Positions 33,589 to 43,104 of a stretch of 64,000 nucleotides of DNA are shown here, in pieces. Made by a program: the position numbers and the translations under genes. The stretch lies in NCBI RefSeq assembly GCF_014279815.1, contig NZ_CP047941.1, forward strand, positions 1,736,001-1,800,000. Reading direction: 5' to 3'. Position 1 is the stretch's first letter. Each line of letters opens with the position of its first letter. The notes below the pieces were generated by a model that had not been told where the DNA came from, searched no databases, and saw nothing but the letters and a program-made list of their open reading frames with translations. The DNA is from Synechococcus sp. NOUM97013 (GTDB taxonomy: Bacteria; Cyanobacteriota; Cyanobacteriia; PCC-6307; Cyanobiaceae).

Positions 33589-34817
33589 GTCCAGTCCTCC
33601 TCAGGGCGAAACGGCAGGCCCGACGCGCGCAGCGTTTGTCGGAGCAATTCCGGTGAGAGGCCTTCCCGATCAGCCAGCAACTGAAGCGCATCCTGCTCGG
33701 GTTTGACCACCAGGGTTCCATCCGGCTTCATGGTCTGTTTGGCGGCAAGAGCACCCCAGGGAGTCTCCAGGGAGCCACAGCGACGGGGCAGCACCCAGCG
33801 GCCCTGCCGACGTTCACGCACACCAAGGGTGGGACTCGCCGTCCACCAGATCTGCCGCAGGCGCTCAGCCGAATCGGGAAGCACCAAGGCCGTCACCGAC
33901 GTGCCGGGTCGACCTTTCTTCATCTGGAGCGGCGCTGAGGCCACATCCACAGCGCCCGCATCCCGGAGTTGCTCACACAACCAGGCAATGGCTTCAGCGG
34001 ATGCGTCATCGATCCATGCTTCCTGAACCGTGAGCTCCTGCCAGCGCGGTTGATGGAGGGCCACTGGCGAACGGGGTTGCATCCGGATCAGCCGCAGCAG
34101 GTTGGGACGATCCAGCTGGCGATGACCCAAACCGATCCCAACGGACTCGGGTTCCAGCACAGACGGCCAAGCGAAGTGATCGGCCAGCACCGTCATCAAG
34201 GCCAAACCGGTGGGGGTTGTCAGCTCGGTTTCCGGCCAGTCATCCCCGCTACGCAGCGTCACACCGTGGCGTTGGGCCAGCTCCAGCACCGCCGGTGCTG
34301 GCACCGGCAACACGCCATGGGCCGTGGACACCGTGCCGCGGCCGGATGGCGGGGGCAAACAGCGGACGGAATGAGGCTGCAGATAATCAAAGGCAGCACA
34401 GACGCCGACAACATCCACAAGGCTGTCGATGGCACCCACCTCGTGGAAATGCACCTTTTCCGGAGCCATGCCATGAACTGCGGCTTCGGCTTCCGCCAAG
34501 TTGGAAAACACAGCAAGCACTGTGTCTCGGAGAGAGGGCTTCAGCTCAGCCGTCAGGATTTGCCGGCGCAGGTCACCCCAGTGGCGATGCGCTGGATCAG
34601 GCTCCAGTGCATCCACCTTGAGCCGCAGGCCTCGCAAGCCACCACTTTGGGCCTCTGACACATGCAACGCATAGGCGGCGCCGAGACCCAGACGCTGGAG
34701 TGGTGCATGAATCTCGGAAGCCGGAACACCCAGATCCAAGCAAGCAGCCAGAAGCATGTCCCCGGCAAGCCCGGTCGGACAATCCACCAGAAAATCAGCT
34801 GAAACTGCCGTGGTCAT
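33582..34817 (-). CDS. larC: LarC-family nickel insertion protein (DUF111)
   Basis: 411 residues. LarC is a CTP-dependent cyclometallase that puts nickel into the pincer cofactor of lactate racemase-type enzymes. Family segments: CPTGLAGDMLLAACLDLGVP, HFHEVGAIDSLVDVVG (with metal-binding His/Glu), PVPAPAVLELAQ, ELTTPTGLALM, and a C-terminal domain with APLQMKKGRPGTSVTALV and LGVRERRQ. No larA, larB or larE is in this window. In cyanobacteria the cofactor's client is uncertain. Overlaps both neighbours. Confidence 0.88.
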   Translation of the reverse strand: MTTAVSADFLVDCPTGLAGDMLLAACLDLGVPASEIHAPLQRLGLGAAYALHVSEAQSGGLRGLRLKVDALEPDPAHRHWGDLRRQILTAELKPSLRDTVLAVFSNLAEAEAAVHGMAPEKVHFHEVGAIDSLVDVVGVCAAFDYLQPHSVRCLPPPSGRGTVSTAHGVLPVPAPAVLELAQRHGVTLRSGDDWPETELTTPTGLALMTVLADHFAWPSVLEPESVGIGLGHRQLDRPNLLRLIRMQPRSPVALHQPRWQELTVQEAWIDDASAEAIAWLCEQLRDAGAVDVASAPLQMKKGRPGTSVTALVLPDSAERLRQIWWTASPTLGVRERRQGRWVLPRRCGSLETPWGALAAKQTMKPDGTLVVKPEQDALQLLADREGLSPELLRQTLRASGLPFRPEEDWTC

Positions 34818-35452
34818 GCCGGCTCCGGGTCCAGCCCCTCCAGCAGCCGCTCCGCCACACCATCCAGCTCATCCAATCGCTTCTTCAGCATCTGCTCCAC
34901 TTCGCGCCGGGCCCGACGTTGCTCCCGCTGCGCTGTTGCCACATCTTGTCCCGACAAGCCCCAGATCCGACCCAACAAGGCGCGGTCATCGGCGCCACCC
35001 CGCGCTTCTCCCTCCAGCAGGGCTTCGGCCACCATTCCTGCCTGCAGCACACGGCTCCACCGGCGTAGATCCTCAAGGGGCAGCCTCACCTGCTCCGGCA
35101 GATCGAATTCCGTCGCTCCGTTGCAACGCAGACCGGCCTCCAGACAAGCGCGCGTTCCCACCAGGACCCGTCGAACCGCCAGCTCCTCCTGCTGAGCCAC
35201 CAACCAGTGCCCCGCTTCGTGGCGTGCCACCCGGCGTAGACGGGACCGACCACCGGGCAGGGCTTCGGCCAGAAGGTGCCCGCCCATGCCCTCCAGCTGA
35301 GAGGCATCAACGGTGAGACCAAGCAGTCCCCCGCCAATGAGTAAGGCAATCCAGGCCGGAGACAGTCCGATCAGGGGGCCGAACACCGCAAGGCCGGTGC
35401 AGCCAGCCACTGCAAGACCAGCAGTGGTTGAAGACACCGGTGAAGGGTTCAT
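34814..35452 (-). CDS. Orphan M41-like peptidase domain (FtsH-type HEAGH, no AAA domain)
   Basis: 212 residues. Two N-terminal hydrophobic segments (about 10-28 and 31-47) are followed by RRVARHEAGHWLVAQQEELA, the zinc-protease motif of FtsH (His78, Glu79, His82). The AAA+ ATPase module that normally precedes it is absent, so the protein would need a partner or act on unfolded substrates. The long helical C-terminus (REQRRARREVEQMLKKRLDE) is charged. Similar stand-alone proteins are known across cyanobacteria, function unproven. Overlaps larC by 4 bp. Confidence 0.72.
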   Translation of the reverse strand: MNPSPVSSTTAGLAVAGCTGLAVFGPLIGLSPAWIALLIGGGLLGLTVDASQLEGMGGHLLAEALPGGRSRLRRVARHEAGHWLVAQQEELAVRRVLVGTRACLEAGLRCNGATEFDLPEQVRLPLEDLRRWSRVLQAGMVAEALLEGEARGGADDRALLGRIWGLSGQDVATAQREQRRARREVEQMLKKRLDELDGVAERLLEGLDPEPA

Positions 35453-36129
35453 CCGTTGTGTGCCGGCCTGTTGCGAGCTCCCGCCCCGGCACCACCTCGG
35501 CGGGATGCCCCACCACGACCTTTTCCGCCTCGGGTGGGCATGGGGGCGATCACCTCTACCGACTCCACCTGCAGCACCTGGTCCTGACGTCGGACATCCA
35601 GACTCACAAAGTGACGCAGATGGGCCAGCTCTACGTCACCACTCAGCTGAAGCTTGAAGGGCAGCGGCTTGAAACCGTCCGCCCGTGGCAGCTGGCGCAC
35701 TTTGATCACCAGTTCGGAGGATTCGGGCTTGGTGTAAATGAGCTCACCACGAATGGAGAAGTAGTCGTCCCCTTCTGGAAGCTGATCCACAGTGGGATCT
35801 ACGGCCTCGACGTCATCCCGGGAGGCTGCCAGCGTGCTGGGTTCCCAGATGCCGGCGATCTGGAGATGCAATTGACCGGCTTCCCGACAGCGGGGATACA
35901 CAACCCAAAGGTGCGGCTGGCTCATATTGAGATGCCGACGCATCAATGTGAGCATCCGTCCAAGCACGACGGCTTCGAGCTCTTGGCCGTCTGCGTCCAC
36001 GAGGTGCCCGCGCGTGGGCTGGTCCTCGGATTCAGGTTTGAAAATCCCTCGCACGACACCGATGGCCCGGTACTGCAGCGGTTCGGTCACCGCGGGGATG
36101 GGATGGTCGCGCATCAGTTTCAAGGGCAT
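35449..36129 (-). CDS. Conserved cyanobacterial hypothetical protein
   Basis: 226 residues from the ATG at 36129 (ATG at 36159 would add ten). The N-terminus (DHPIPAVTEPLQYRAIGVVR) and GHLVDADGQELEAVVLGRML look like a conserved beta-rich domain. The centre contains HLWVVYPRC, a long acidic linker and DYFSIRGELIYTKPESSELV. The last 30 residues are Gly/Arg-rich (GGKGRGGASRRGGAGAGARN), a pattern seen in RNA-binding proteins, so nucleic-acid binding is possible. Its stop overlaps the next gene by 4 bp. Confidence 0.65.
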   Translation of the reverse strand: MPLKLMRDHPIPAVTEPLQYRAIGVVRGIFKPESEDQPTRGHLVDADGQELEAVVLGRMLTLMRRHLNMSQPHLWVVYPRCREAGQLHLQIAGIWEPSTLAASRDDVEAVDPTVDQLPEGDDYFSIRGELIYTKPESSELVIKVRQLPRADGFKPLPFKLQLSGDVELAHLRHFVSLDVRRQDQVLQVESVEVIAPMPTRGGKGRGGASRRGGAGAGARNRPAHNG

Positions 36130-36196
36130 CCACTGGCCCGCAGCAACTGTAACCAGCATCGGGATGCTGGCTTCAGCCAGTCAGGCGAGACCCGAA

Positions 36197-36490
36197 TCAG
36201 GGCTGGTTGAACTCCTGCAGAGCCGCGTCGATGGCATCCACCGGGTCCGTGGCGTCGTTCATGGACGTGGCCTGGCGGAGACGCTGCATCAGCTCCATGG
36301 GATTGGTGGCATCCAGCACCGATCCCTGCCGTTTCGCGTCAGGGAGCGTATTGAAGATGTCGCGATCCTCGTTGGTTTCAAAGGGGCTCTGAGCCGTCAG
36401 CATTGACTGGGCCATGACTGCAGGGGCGAGCCAAAGAGCCGTGGCACTGCAAACCATCACAACGGCTGCGGACACGCGTTGAACAGGCAT
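36197..36490 (-). CDS. Small secreted hypothetical protein
   Basis: 97 residues. A signal peptide (VSAAVVMVCSATALWLAPAV, cut near MAQ) precedes a helical acidic domain (SPFETNEDRDIFNTLPDAKR, TNPMELMQRLRQATSMNDAT). No Cys in the mature part. It belongs with the leftward operon 36490-32638. Not recognised. Confidence 0.65.
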   Translation of the reverse strand: MPVQRVSAAVVMVCSATALWLAPAVMAQSMLTAQSPFETNEDRDIFNTLPDAKRQGSVLDATNPMELMQRLRQATSMNDATDPVDAIDAALQEFNQP

Positions 36491-36550
36491 GGTTTCGGCT
36501 CAGCGGACGTGCCTGATGCTAAGGGTCACACTTCTTGCCCGAAAGGATCT

Positions 36551-37387
36551 GTGCGGATCGCCAGCTGGAATGTCAATTCGGTGCGAACCCGGTTGGACCA
36601 TGTGCTGGCTTGGCTGGACCGAACTGATGTGGACCTGTTGGCTCTTCAGGAGACCAAGGTCGACGACCCTCTGTTTCCTCTCGAGCCGTTCCAGTCGAGG
36701 GGGTACGAGGTGAGCATTTACGGCCAAAAGTCTTACAACGGCGTCGCACTGATCAGCCGTCACCCCCTGGAGGATGTGCGGGTGGGCTTCAGCGGAGAGC
36801 TGCAAAACGATGCCGCCGCCATTGAGCTGAGCGAACAGAAGCGGGTGATCAGTGCCCTAGTGGATGGAATCCGAGTGGTGGATCTCTACGTCCCGAATGG
36901 ATCAAGCCTGACTTCAGAGAAATACGGCTACAAGCTGGCGTGGCTGGGTTGCCTCGAGCGCTATCTGCGTCAGCTGGAAACGCGGGACGAACCCCTGTGT
37001 GTGGTCGGTGATTTCAACATCGGCCCGGAGGAGAGAGATCTGCATGACCCCGGACGTCTCACGGGGGGGATCATGGCCACCGATGCCGAACGCAACGCCC
37101 TGACGCAAGCCCTGGGAGCAGACCTCAAGGATGCCTTTCGCCTGTTCGAATCCGGCACCGACCACTGGAGCTGGTGGGACTACCGCAGTGGGGCCTGGAA
37201 CCGTGATGCCGGCTGGCGCATCGATCACATCTACCTCAGCAGTGACTTACAGGAGCTGGCTCGCAGCTGCAACATTGATAAACAGGAACGTGGACGCGAA
37301 CAGCCCAGTGACCACGCGCCGGTCGTGGTGGATCTTGCCTGGGAAGACGACGATGAGAGCGACGAAGACAGCTTCGCGTTTCAGTAG
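36551..37387 (+). CDS. xth: Exodeoxyribonuclease III
   Basis: 278 residues. Class II AP endonuclease and 3'-5' exonuclease for base excision repair. Motifs in order: RIASWNVNSVRTR (metal-binding Asn), LLALQETKV (Glu ligand), SYNGVALISR, VVDLYVPNGSS, VVGDFNIGPEERDLHDP (catalytic Asp and Asn), WSWWDYRSGAWNRDAGWRID, and SDHAPVVVDL (His). The GTG at 36551 gives a standard N-terminus; the frame is open further upstream. Its end overlaps glcD by 7 bp tail to tail. Confidence 0.94.
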   Translation: MRIASWNVNSVRTRLDHVLAWLDRTDVDLLALQETKVDDPLFPLEPFQSRGYEVSIYGQKSYNGVALISRHPLEDVRVGFSGELQNDAAAIELSEQKRVISALVDGIRVVDLYVPNGSSLTSEKYGYKLAWLGCLERYLRQLETRDEPLCVVGDFNIGPEERDLHDPGRLTGGIMATDAERNALTQALGADLKDAFRLFESGTDHWSWWDYRSGAWNRDAGWRIDHIYLSSDLQELARSCNIDKQERGREQPSDHAPVVVDLAWEDDDESDEDSFAFQ

Positions 37388-38855
37388 ACCACCACTTCAT
37401 CGGGAAGCGCTGCGGCCTGGTTTTTCAACTCCACATAGCGCCGCTGAGATTCACCACAGGTGCGTGGTGTCGGGAAGATCTTTCCGGGATTGGCACGCCC
37501 CTCAGGGTCGAAGGCCGAACGCAGCAAACGCATGGTGGCCAGATCGTCCGAGGAGAACATCCGATCCAGGAAACAGCGCTTGTCGCTGCCAACTCCGTGC
37601 TCACCGGAGATGCTGCCGCCTGCATCAAGACACAACTCCATGATCGCGGCTCCGAGTGCTTTGACCCGCTCATTCACTCCAGGTTCGGAGGCGCGATAAA
37701 GAATCAGAGGGTGAAGGTTGCCGTCGCCGGCATGAAACACATTGGCGACAACCAGACCCCGTTCTTCACTGAGCCTGTCGATCGCGGCAAGCACCGAAGG
37801 AAGCGCCGTCCTGGGAACCACCCCATCCTGGAGGTAGTAACTGGGGCATTGGCGTCCCAGAGCCGAGATGGCGCTTTTGCGACCTTTCCAGAGGCGGGCG
37901 CGCTCAGCGTCATCCCAGGCTTCGCGCAAGCCGCCTGCACCAGCCTCCCGACACAGGGCACTGGTGAGAGCGACGGCCTCTTTCACTTCCTGGGTCTGAC
38001 CGTCCAGTTCGATCAGCAACACGGCTCCGGCATCACCTGGGTATTCCTCTTGTTCGAAGGCCGCATTGACGGCTGCAATGCAGGTGTGATCCATGATTTC
38101 CAGCCCAGCAGGCAACACCCCTGCCTGGGTGATCCTGCGCACGGCATCTCCCGCCGCTTCCATCGAAGGAAAGTCCGCCAGCAGCACCGCCACATCCTGA
38201 GGCGCACGCAGGAGCCGCAAGGTGATCGCCGTGGCGATGCCGAGCGTGCCTTCGCTGCCGATGAAAGCTCCGCGTAGATCGAGCGCGGCGCTGTCGGAGA
38301 GATCGCTCCCCAAGCGCGTCACTTCCCCGTCGGGAAGCACCACCTGCATCGAAAGGACATGGTTGCTGGTGACGCCATATTTCAGGCAATGGACGCCACC
38401 GGAGTTCTCCGCCACGTTGCCGCCGATGCTGCAGATCACTTGGCTGGAAGGGTCAGGGGCGTAATAAAAGCCATCGCCTGCAACGGCCCGAGACACCCAG
38501 CTATTGATCACACCGGGCTCCACCGTGATCGTCTGATTGGGAAGATCCACGGACAGAGGATCCGGCGCATGCGACTGGTGATGACCAGCAGCGCCTCCTC
38601 TTCGACCAGTGCCCCACCCGACAGGCCGGTTCCACTGCCACGCGCCACGAAAGGAATGCCGCGCGCGTGACACGCCTTGAGCACGGCCGCCACCTGTTCA
38701 GTGCTTTTCGGCAGCACCGCCAAGGGCGGACTGTTCCGATCCATGGTGAGACCGTCACAGTCGTATACAAGAAGCTCTTCGCGTCGGCAGACGATGTCGC
38801 GGGGGGCCAGAAACCGCCTCAGGTCCTGCTCAAGCGCCGCCCAGTCGTGGACCAA
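37381..38855 (-). pseudogene. glcD: Glycolate oxidase/dehydrogenase subunit GlcD, frameshifted
   Basis: FAD-binding subunit that oxidises glycolate from photorespiration. The first 98 codons (TTG at 38855) read CDGLTMDRNSPPLAVLPKST, FVARGSGTGLSGGALVEEEA and end near RMRRIL. The rest (SVDLPNQTITVEPGVI, CSIGGNVAENSGGVHCLKYG, VFHAGDGNLHP, SISGEHGVGSDKRC) is in another frame. The break is at about 38554-38560, where the minus strand reads ATCCTCTGTCC while an intact gene would need ATCCTGTCC, so two bases (CT) appear duplicated. Corrected, the gene has about 490 codons, normal for GlcD. Real inactivation, recoding or a sequencing error are all possible. Confidence 0.85.
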
Positions 38856-38991
38856 AACCGGTCTGAATCACTGGAACAACCATGACATCGAAAGGCTCTG
38901 AAACGCGTCTTCGTATACAGATCAGCCGATTTGGGTCGTTCTTGGGTCAGGATGTTGCACGGTTTGCATCAGCCCTTTGGCTTCCGCCCCC

Positions 38992-40293
38992 GTGACAGCA
39001 CCAAGCTTGAACACCACCCGCTCCCAGGAGCTCTTCAATGCAGCCCAGGCTCTGATGCCCGGCGGCGTGAGCTCACCCGTGCGCGCGTTCAAGTCGGTGG
39101 GAGGCCAGCCAATCGTTTTCGATCGCGTCAAAGGGCCCTACGCCTGGGACGTCGACGACAACAAATACATCGACTACATCGGCAGCTGGGGGCCAGCCAT
39201 CTGCGGCCATGCGCACCCTGAGGTGATCAGCGCCCTGCAGGAAACCCTCGAAAAAGGCACGAGTTTCGGTGCCCCCTGCTCCCTCGAGAACACCCTGGCC
39301 GAAATGGTGATCGACGCGGTCCCCAGCGTCGAGATGGTTCGCTTCGTGAATAGCGGCACCGAAGCCTGCATGGCCGTGTTGCGACTGATGCGCGCCTACA
39401 CGGGTCGCGACAAGGTGATCAAGTTCGAAGGCTGCTACCACGGCCACGCGGACATGTTCCTGGTGAAAGCAGGCTCCGGTGTGGCCACGCTCGGGCTGCC
39501 CGACTCTCCCGGTGTGCCCCGCAGCACCACCGCCAACACCCTCACCGCTCCGTACAACGATCTGGAAGCGGTCAAGCAACTCTTCGCCGAGAACCCCGAC
39601 GCGATCGCCGGGGTAATTCTTGAGCCGATCGTGGGCAACGCCGGTTTCATCCAGCCGGAACCTGGCTTCCTCGAAGGACTGCGTGAGCTCACCAAGGAAC
39701 ACGGCGCCCTGCTGGTGTTCGACGAAGTGATGACGGGCTTCCGCATCAGTTACGGCGGTGCCCAGGCCCATTTCGGCGTGACTCCCGACCTGACCACCAT
39801 GGGCAAAGTGATCGGTGGCGGACTGCCTGTGGGTGCTTACGGCGGCCGTCGCGAGATCATGGAGATGGTGGCTCCTGCAGGTCCGATGTATCAGGCCGGC
39901 ACGCTCAGCGGTAACCCCCTGGCCATGACGGCCGGGATCAAAACCCTTGAGCTGCTGAAACAACCCGGTAGCTACGAGAAGCTGACAGCGACCACCGAGA
40001 AGCTGGTGGCTGGCATCAAAGAGGCCGCCGCATCAGCAGGTCTGCCGATCACTGCCGGCAGTGTGAGCGCCATGTTCGGCTTCTTCCTCTGTGAAGGTCC
40101 TGTCAGGAACTTCGAAGAAGCCAAAGCCACCGATTCTGAACGTTTCGGCAAGCTGCATCGCGCCATGCTCGAGCGCGGTGTTTACCTGGCGCCATCAGCA
40201 TTTGAAGCAGGCTTCACCTCCCTGGCCCACTCCGATGCGGACATCGAGAGCACAATCCAGGCCTTCCGTGAGAGTTTCGCCGCTGTCGCCTGA
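38992..40293 (+). CDS. hemL: Glutamate-1-semialdehyde 2,1-aminomutase
   Basis: Converts glutamate-1-semialdehyde to 5-aminolevulinate, the first tetrapyrrole precursor, using pyridoxamine phosphate. 433 residues. Motifs: [86 protein letters not shown] and the PLP lysine in [18 protein letters not shown] (about residue 272). The start is a GTG at 38992; a TTG at 38977 is also open. With hemC at 23.3 kb this window carries two steps of one pathway. Confidence 0.96.
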   Translation: MTAPSLNTTRSQELFNAAQALMPGGVSSPVRAFKSVGGQPIVFDRVKGPYAWDVDDNKYIDYIGSWGPAICGHAHPEVISALQETLEKGTSFGAPCSLENTLAEMVIDAVPSVEMVRFVNSGTEACMAVLRLMRAYTGRDKVIKFEGCYHGHADMFLVKAGSGVATLGLPDSPGVPRSTTANTLTAPYNDLEAVKQLFAENPDAIAGVILEPIVGNAGFIQPEPGFLEGLRELTKEHGALLVFDEVMTGFRISYGGAQAHFGVTPDLTTMGKVIGGGLPVGAYGGRREIMEMVAPAGPMYQAGTLSGNPLAMTAGIKTLELLKQPGSYEKLTATTEKLVAGIKEAAASAGLPITAGSVSAMFGFFLCEGPVRNFEEAKATDSERFGKLHRAMLERGVYLAPSAFEAGFTSLAHSDADIESTIQAFRESFAAVA

Positions 40294-40320
40294 ACTCTCG
40301 AGTCAGCCTGAACCGCTTCC

Positions 40321-41619
40321 ATGCCCCTCCATCCATTCGTCAGTCTGGAAGCGGTTCCAAAACTGTTTGCATCAGCCCTCGCACTCGCATCGAGTGCCGT
40401 TTTCGCACCACCGGCTCGAACGGGCCCGATTCAATCTTTACTGGGGCTGCCCGAGTGGGCTGACCTGAGCGTCACGGTCACAGCCCAGCCCATGGTGGGC
40501 GTCGTCGGTGGTGATCAACCCGGCGCCAGCAATTGGTATCAAGCGGTGAGCCTGGGGCTGTCCCTGAGCAGCGGGTTCGGGAAAGACCAAGACAATTGGA
40601 GCGAACTCGATCACTGGCAGCTGAATGTCGAGGTCACCAGCGACGCCGGCAACCCAAATCTGAACACAGATCTGGGATCCGCCTTCACCCTCCAGACCCT
40701 GGTCAACCCCGTCGGCACCTGGCTCACCGAGGCAAGCGTTGTCAGAAATCGGGGCCGTGGATGGTGGGAAGCGGAACTGGGGCTGATGTCGCTGGAGCCC
40801 GTCATGACCGGTGAGCCTGGCTTTGTGGCCGCTCCAGTGATGAGCAGCTATTTCAGTTCAGTGTTCAACAACACCATGAATCTGCTGGTGGTGGGCATGC
40901 CCATCGATCCCTTTGTGGCACCCGGTCTCAAGGTGAAAGCGCATTCCGAATCACTCGGAAGTCTTGGCTACGGCTACTTCTATTTGAATCCACAGACGAC
41001 TATTGCTTCCAGCCTGGGGGCCAATCCAGGCATCCCCGAGGTGCAGGGAGCAATGCAGGCGCTTCAGTGGACCCGAAATCCACTGCCATCACGAACCGAT
41101 CTATCGAGACCGATTTCTCTGCGGGACACCCAGGCGAGCGTTCCCCGGCAATTACCCCTACCTGAACTGCAACTGGGCGGCTATCTGACATCCACGCGCC
41201 TGTTGAGCGATGACGCAGATGCGCTCGGTGAAGGTCGCAACCGCGGCATCTATGGATCCATCACCTGGCCACTGGACCTGCCGGTCGGCCTCGACAGTCG
41301 CCTTTGGGCCGCAGGCACAGTCAGCCTTGACCCAGAGAACAACCCATACCCGACCTACGTTGGCGGCGGCTGGCTCACCCAAGGTGTTGTTCCGAGCCGC
41401 CCACGGGACGTCGTCGCCCTCGGTCTCCAACGCACCAGTTTCAGCTCAACACTGAGTCCTGGGAAAAGCTACGAGGCCACGATTGAACTCAACTATTCGA
41501 TTTACGTTTCCGACATGCTGCAAATCCAGCCAGTCATGCAGTGGATCATCAATCCTGGAGGCCTGGGCAACACACCTGGGATCTGGGCTGGCGGCATTCA
41601 ACTCAATTTGAATCTTTAA
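40321..41619 (+). CDS. OprB-like outer-membrane porin
   Basis: 432 residues. An N-terminal signal region (LFASALALASSAVFA) precedes a beta-rich protein with many aromatic and Gly residues. Its segments resemble carbohydrate-selective porins: DHWQLNVEVTSDAGNPNLN, WWEAELGLMSLEP, NPYPTYVGGGWLTQGVVPSR, RDVVALGLQRTSFS and a C-terminal YEATIELNYSIYVSDMLQIQ. The final strand IWAGGIQLNLNL suits insertion by the BAM machinery. No SLH domain is seen. Substrate unknown. Confidence 0.75.
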   Translation: MPLHPFVSLEAVPKLFASALALASSAVFAPPARTGPIQSLLGLPEWADLSVTVTAQPMVGVVGGDQPGASNWYQAVSLGLSLSSGFGKDQDNWSELDHWQLNVEVTSDAGNPNLNTDLGSAFTLQTLVNPVGTWLTEASVVRNRGRGWWEAELGLMSLEPVMTGEPGFVAAPVMSSYFSSVFNNTMNLLVVGMPIDPFVAPGLKVKAHSESLGSLGYGYFYLNPQTTIASSLGANPGIPEVQGAMQALQWTRNPLPSRTDLSRPISLRDTQASVPRQLPLPELQLGGYLTSTRLLSDDADALGEGRNRGIYGSITWPLDLPVGLDSRLWAAGTVSLDPENNPYPTYVGGGWLTQGVVPSRPRDVVALGLQRTSFSSTLSPGKSYEATIELNYSIYVSDMLQIQPVMQWIINPGGLGNTPGIWAGGIQLNLNL

Positions 41620-41749
41620 AGAACGCGATTCAATCGACTCACAGCAAGCGACAAACATGTTGAATGCTCAAGCAAGCTCAAAGAAGAAACCATTAAACAA
41701 AAATGCAAAATCTTAAGCGAAATACTCGAACGACTGACGCAATACGTGC

Positions 41750-42892
41750 TCAATAACAACCATGCCCCAAATCACTGACTGGGACAAGCTCGCATCGCTC
41801 ATCATCCCAAAGAATGAAAGAAAAACATGTCGCTATTTGAGAGAGATAAAGCCTATTGACGCTGCCAAACTTACTTGCGTTAGCCAGATGACAAGCACGC
41901 AATCGATAATTAGGAATTCTTTCAGACAAATGGTGAATATGATGGTAAGCAATATCAGCGGTAAACCAATTCAAAAGGCGGGGCATCTGAAGAAAAGAAG
42001 ATCCTTCGATAGCACCCCTGAAATAACTCCATTTTTCCTCATCGCTAGCGTACGATCCTGGGAAATTGTGCTGAACAAAAAACACTGCGATCATCAAAGC
42101 AGCACTAACACTCATAATCAGAAAGTACAGCACAAAAAAGTGCCAAAATCCAATGACCCGGCCAATCAGATACCAAGCACCAAAGAGCACAATTGTATTC
42201 GCTAACGCATCATAAGCCTCTTCCTTGACGTAGAAGAATTTCGAATCATATCTCGTGAAAAACGAACGACTTCCAGTGGCCCTGCCAGAAATTACTTCAA
42301 TTGCTTTACCACCCAGACCCTTGACAATAAATTCGCCAATCCCAAGAAACAACGTCACTCTGGGCTTAATTACGAGGTAGTAAAAACCTCCAGGAAACAA
42401 CAACACAGGATGACGAAGTGCTCGATAGCAGCCTTTTAAAAAATTACTCTTTTCTTGATAATTTCTGACAGTGGTCAAAGCAGAAGGACCACGATATCGA
42501 TCCCAATTTCCATTGTATTTATGGTGAAAATCATGCCCTCTCGACCAAGGGTAATGAGGCATAGCATGGAAAATACTTAGAACAAATGCCGCAACCCTGT
42601 TTGCACTCTTTGAGCGGAAAAGACTCTGATGACCGCAATCATGCATCAAAGAGAAACTTCGACTCAAAAATAAAATAACGAGTACAAAAAAGAGCAAAGA
42701 AAGTGCGGCAGAAAATATACTTAAAGACTGAGTGAAATGCGATAATGCAATGCAACAAACAATCAATGGAATAATTGTATTGGCCAATTGCCATGCAGCA
42801 ATTCTGTCATCGCTAACCATGTACGGCTTGATACTGAGATCAATCCTCCTGAGATTCTTCACCGGAGACCTGGAAGTCGTCGAATCGATCAA
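41750..42892 (-). CDS. Membrane fatty acid desaturase
   Basis: 380 residues. It has the three histidine boxes of acyl-lipid desaturases: HDCGH (about 84-88), HDFHH (about 120-124) and HHIHH (about 317-321), plus four or more membrane spans. These hold the di-iron site that inserts double bonds into membrane lipid acyl chains. The overall pattern is closest to the delta-12/omega-3 (DesA/DesB) type, without certainty. The gene is clearly AT-richer than its flanks, in codon use as well as in its margins, suggesting horizontal acquisition. Start uncertain: TTG at 42892, GTG at 42859 or ATG at 42820. Confidence 0.87.
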   Translation of the reverse strand: MIDSTTSRSPVKNLRRIDLSIKPYMVSDDRIAAWQLANTIIPLIVCCIALSHFTQSLSIFSAALSLLFFVLVILFLSRSFSLMHDCGHQSLFRSKSANRVAAFVLSIFHAMPHYPWSRGHDFHHKYNGNWDRYRGPSALTTVRNYQEKSNFLKGCYRALRHPVLLFPGGFYYLVIKPRVTLFLGIGEFIVKGLGGKAIEVISGRATGSRSFFTRYDSKFFYVKEEAYDALANTIVLFGAWYLIGRVIGFWHFFVLYFLIMSVSAALMIAVFFVQHNFPGSYASDEEKWSYFRGAIEGSSFLQMPRLLNWFTADIAYHHIHHLSERIPNYRLRACHLANASKFGSVNRLYLSQIATCFSFILWDDERCELVPVSDLGHGCY

Positions 42893-43104
42893 CAGCCGAA
42901 AGCAAAGTTGCGCCAGAAATCGCTCTGGCCATCCTGTATAGCACCAATTGAGACGCTACCGACTTCAAATGCTCCAAAGAAGCATGCCTAGCCCAATCAG
43001 AGCCGACACCAAACCGCTTAGTCCTCTCTTAACGAGGCAACCATGGAAAAACTTGATCTAATGGCTATCAATTACGAACGCCATGCAATCCCAGCCCATT
43101 ATTG

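Noticed and set aside
39073-39963. 296-codon antisense ORF within hemL
   Set aside because: Mirror of hemL codon bias; no ribosome-binding context and no motif.
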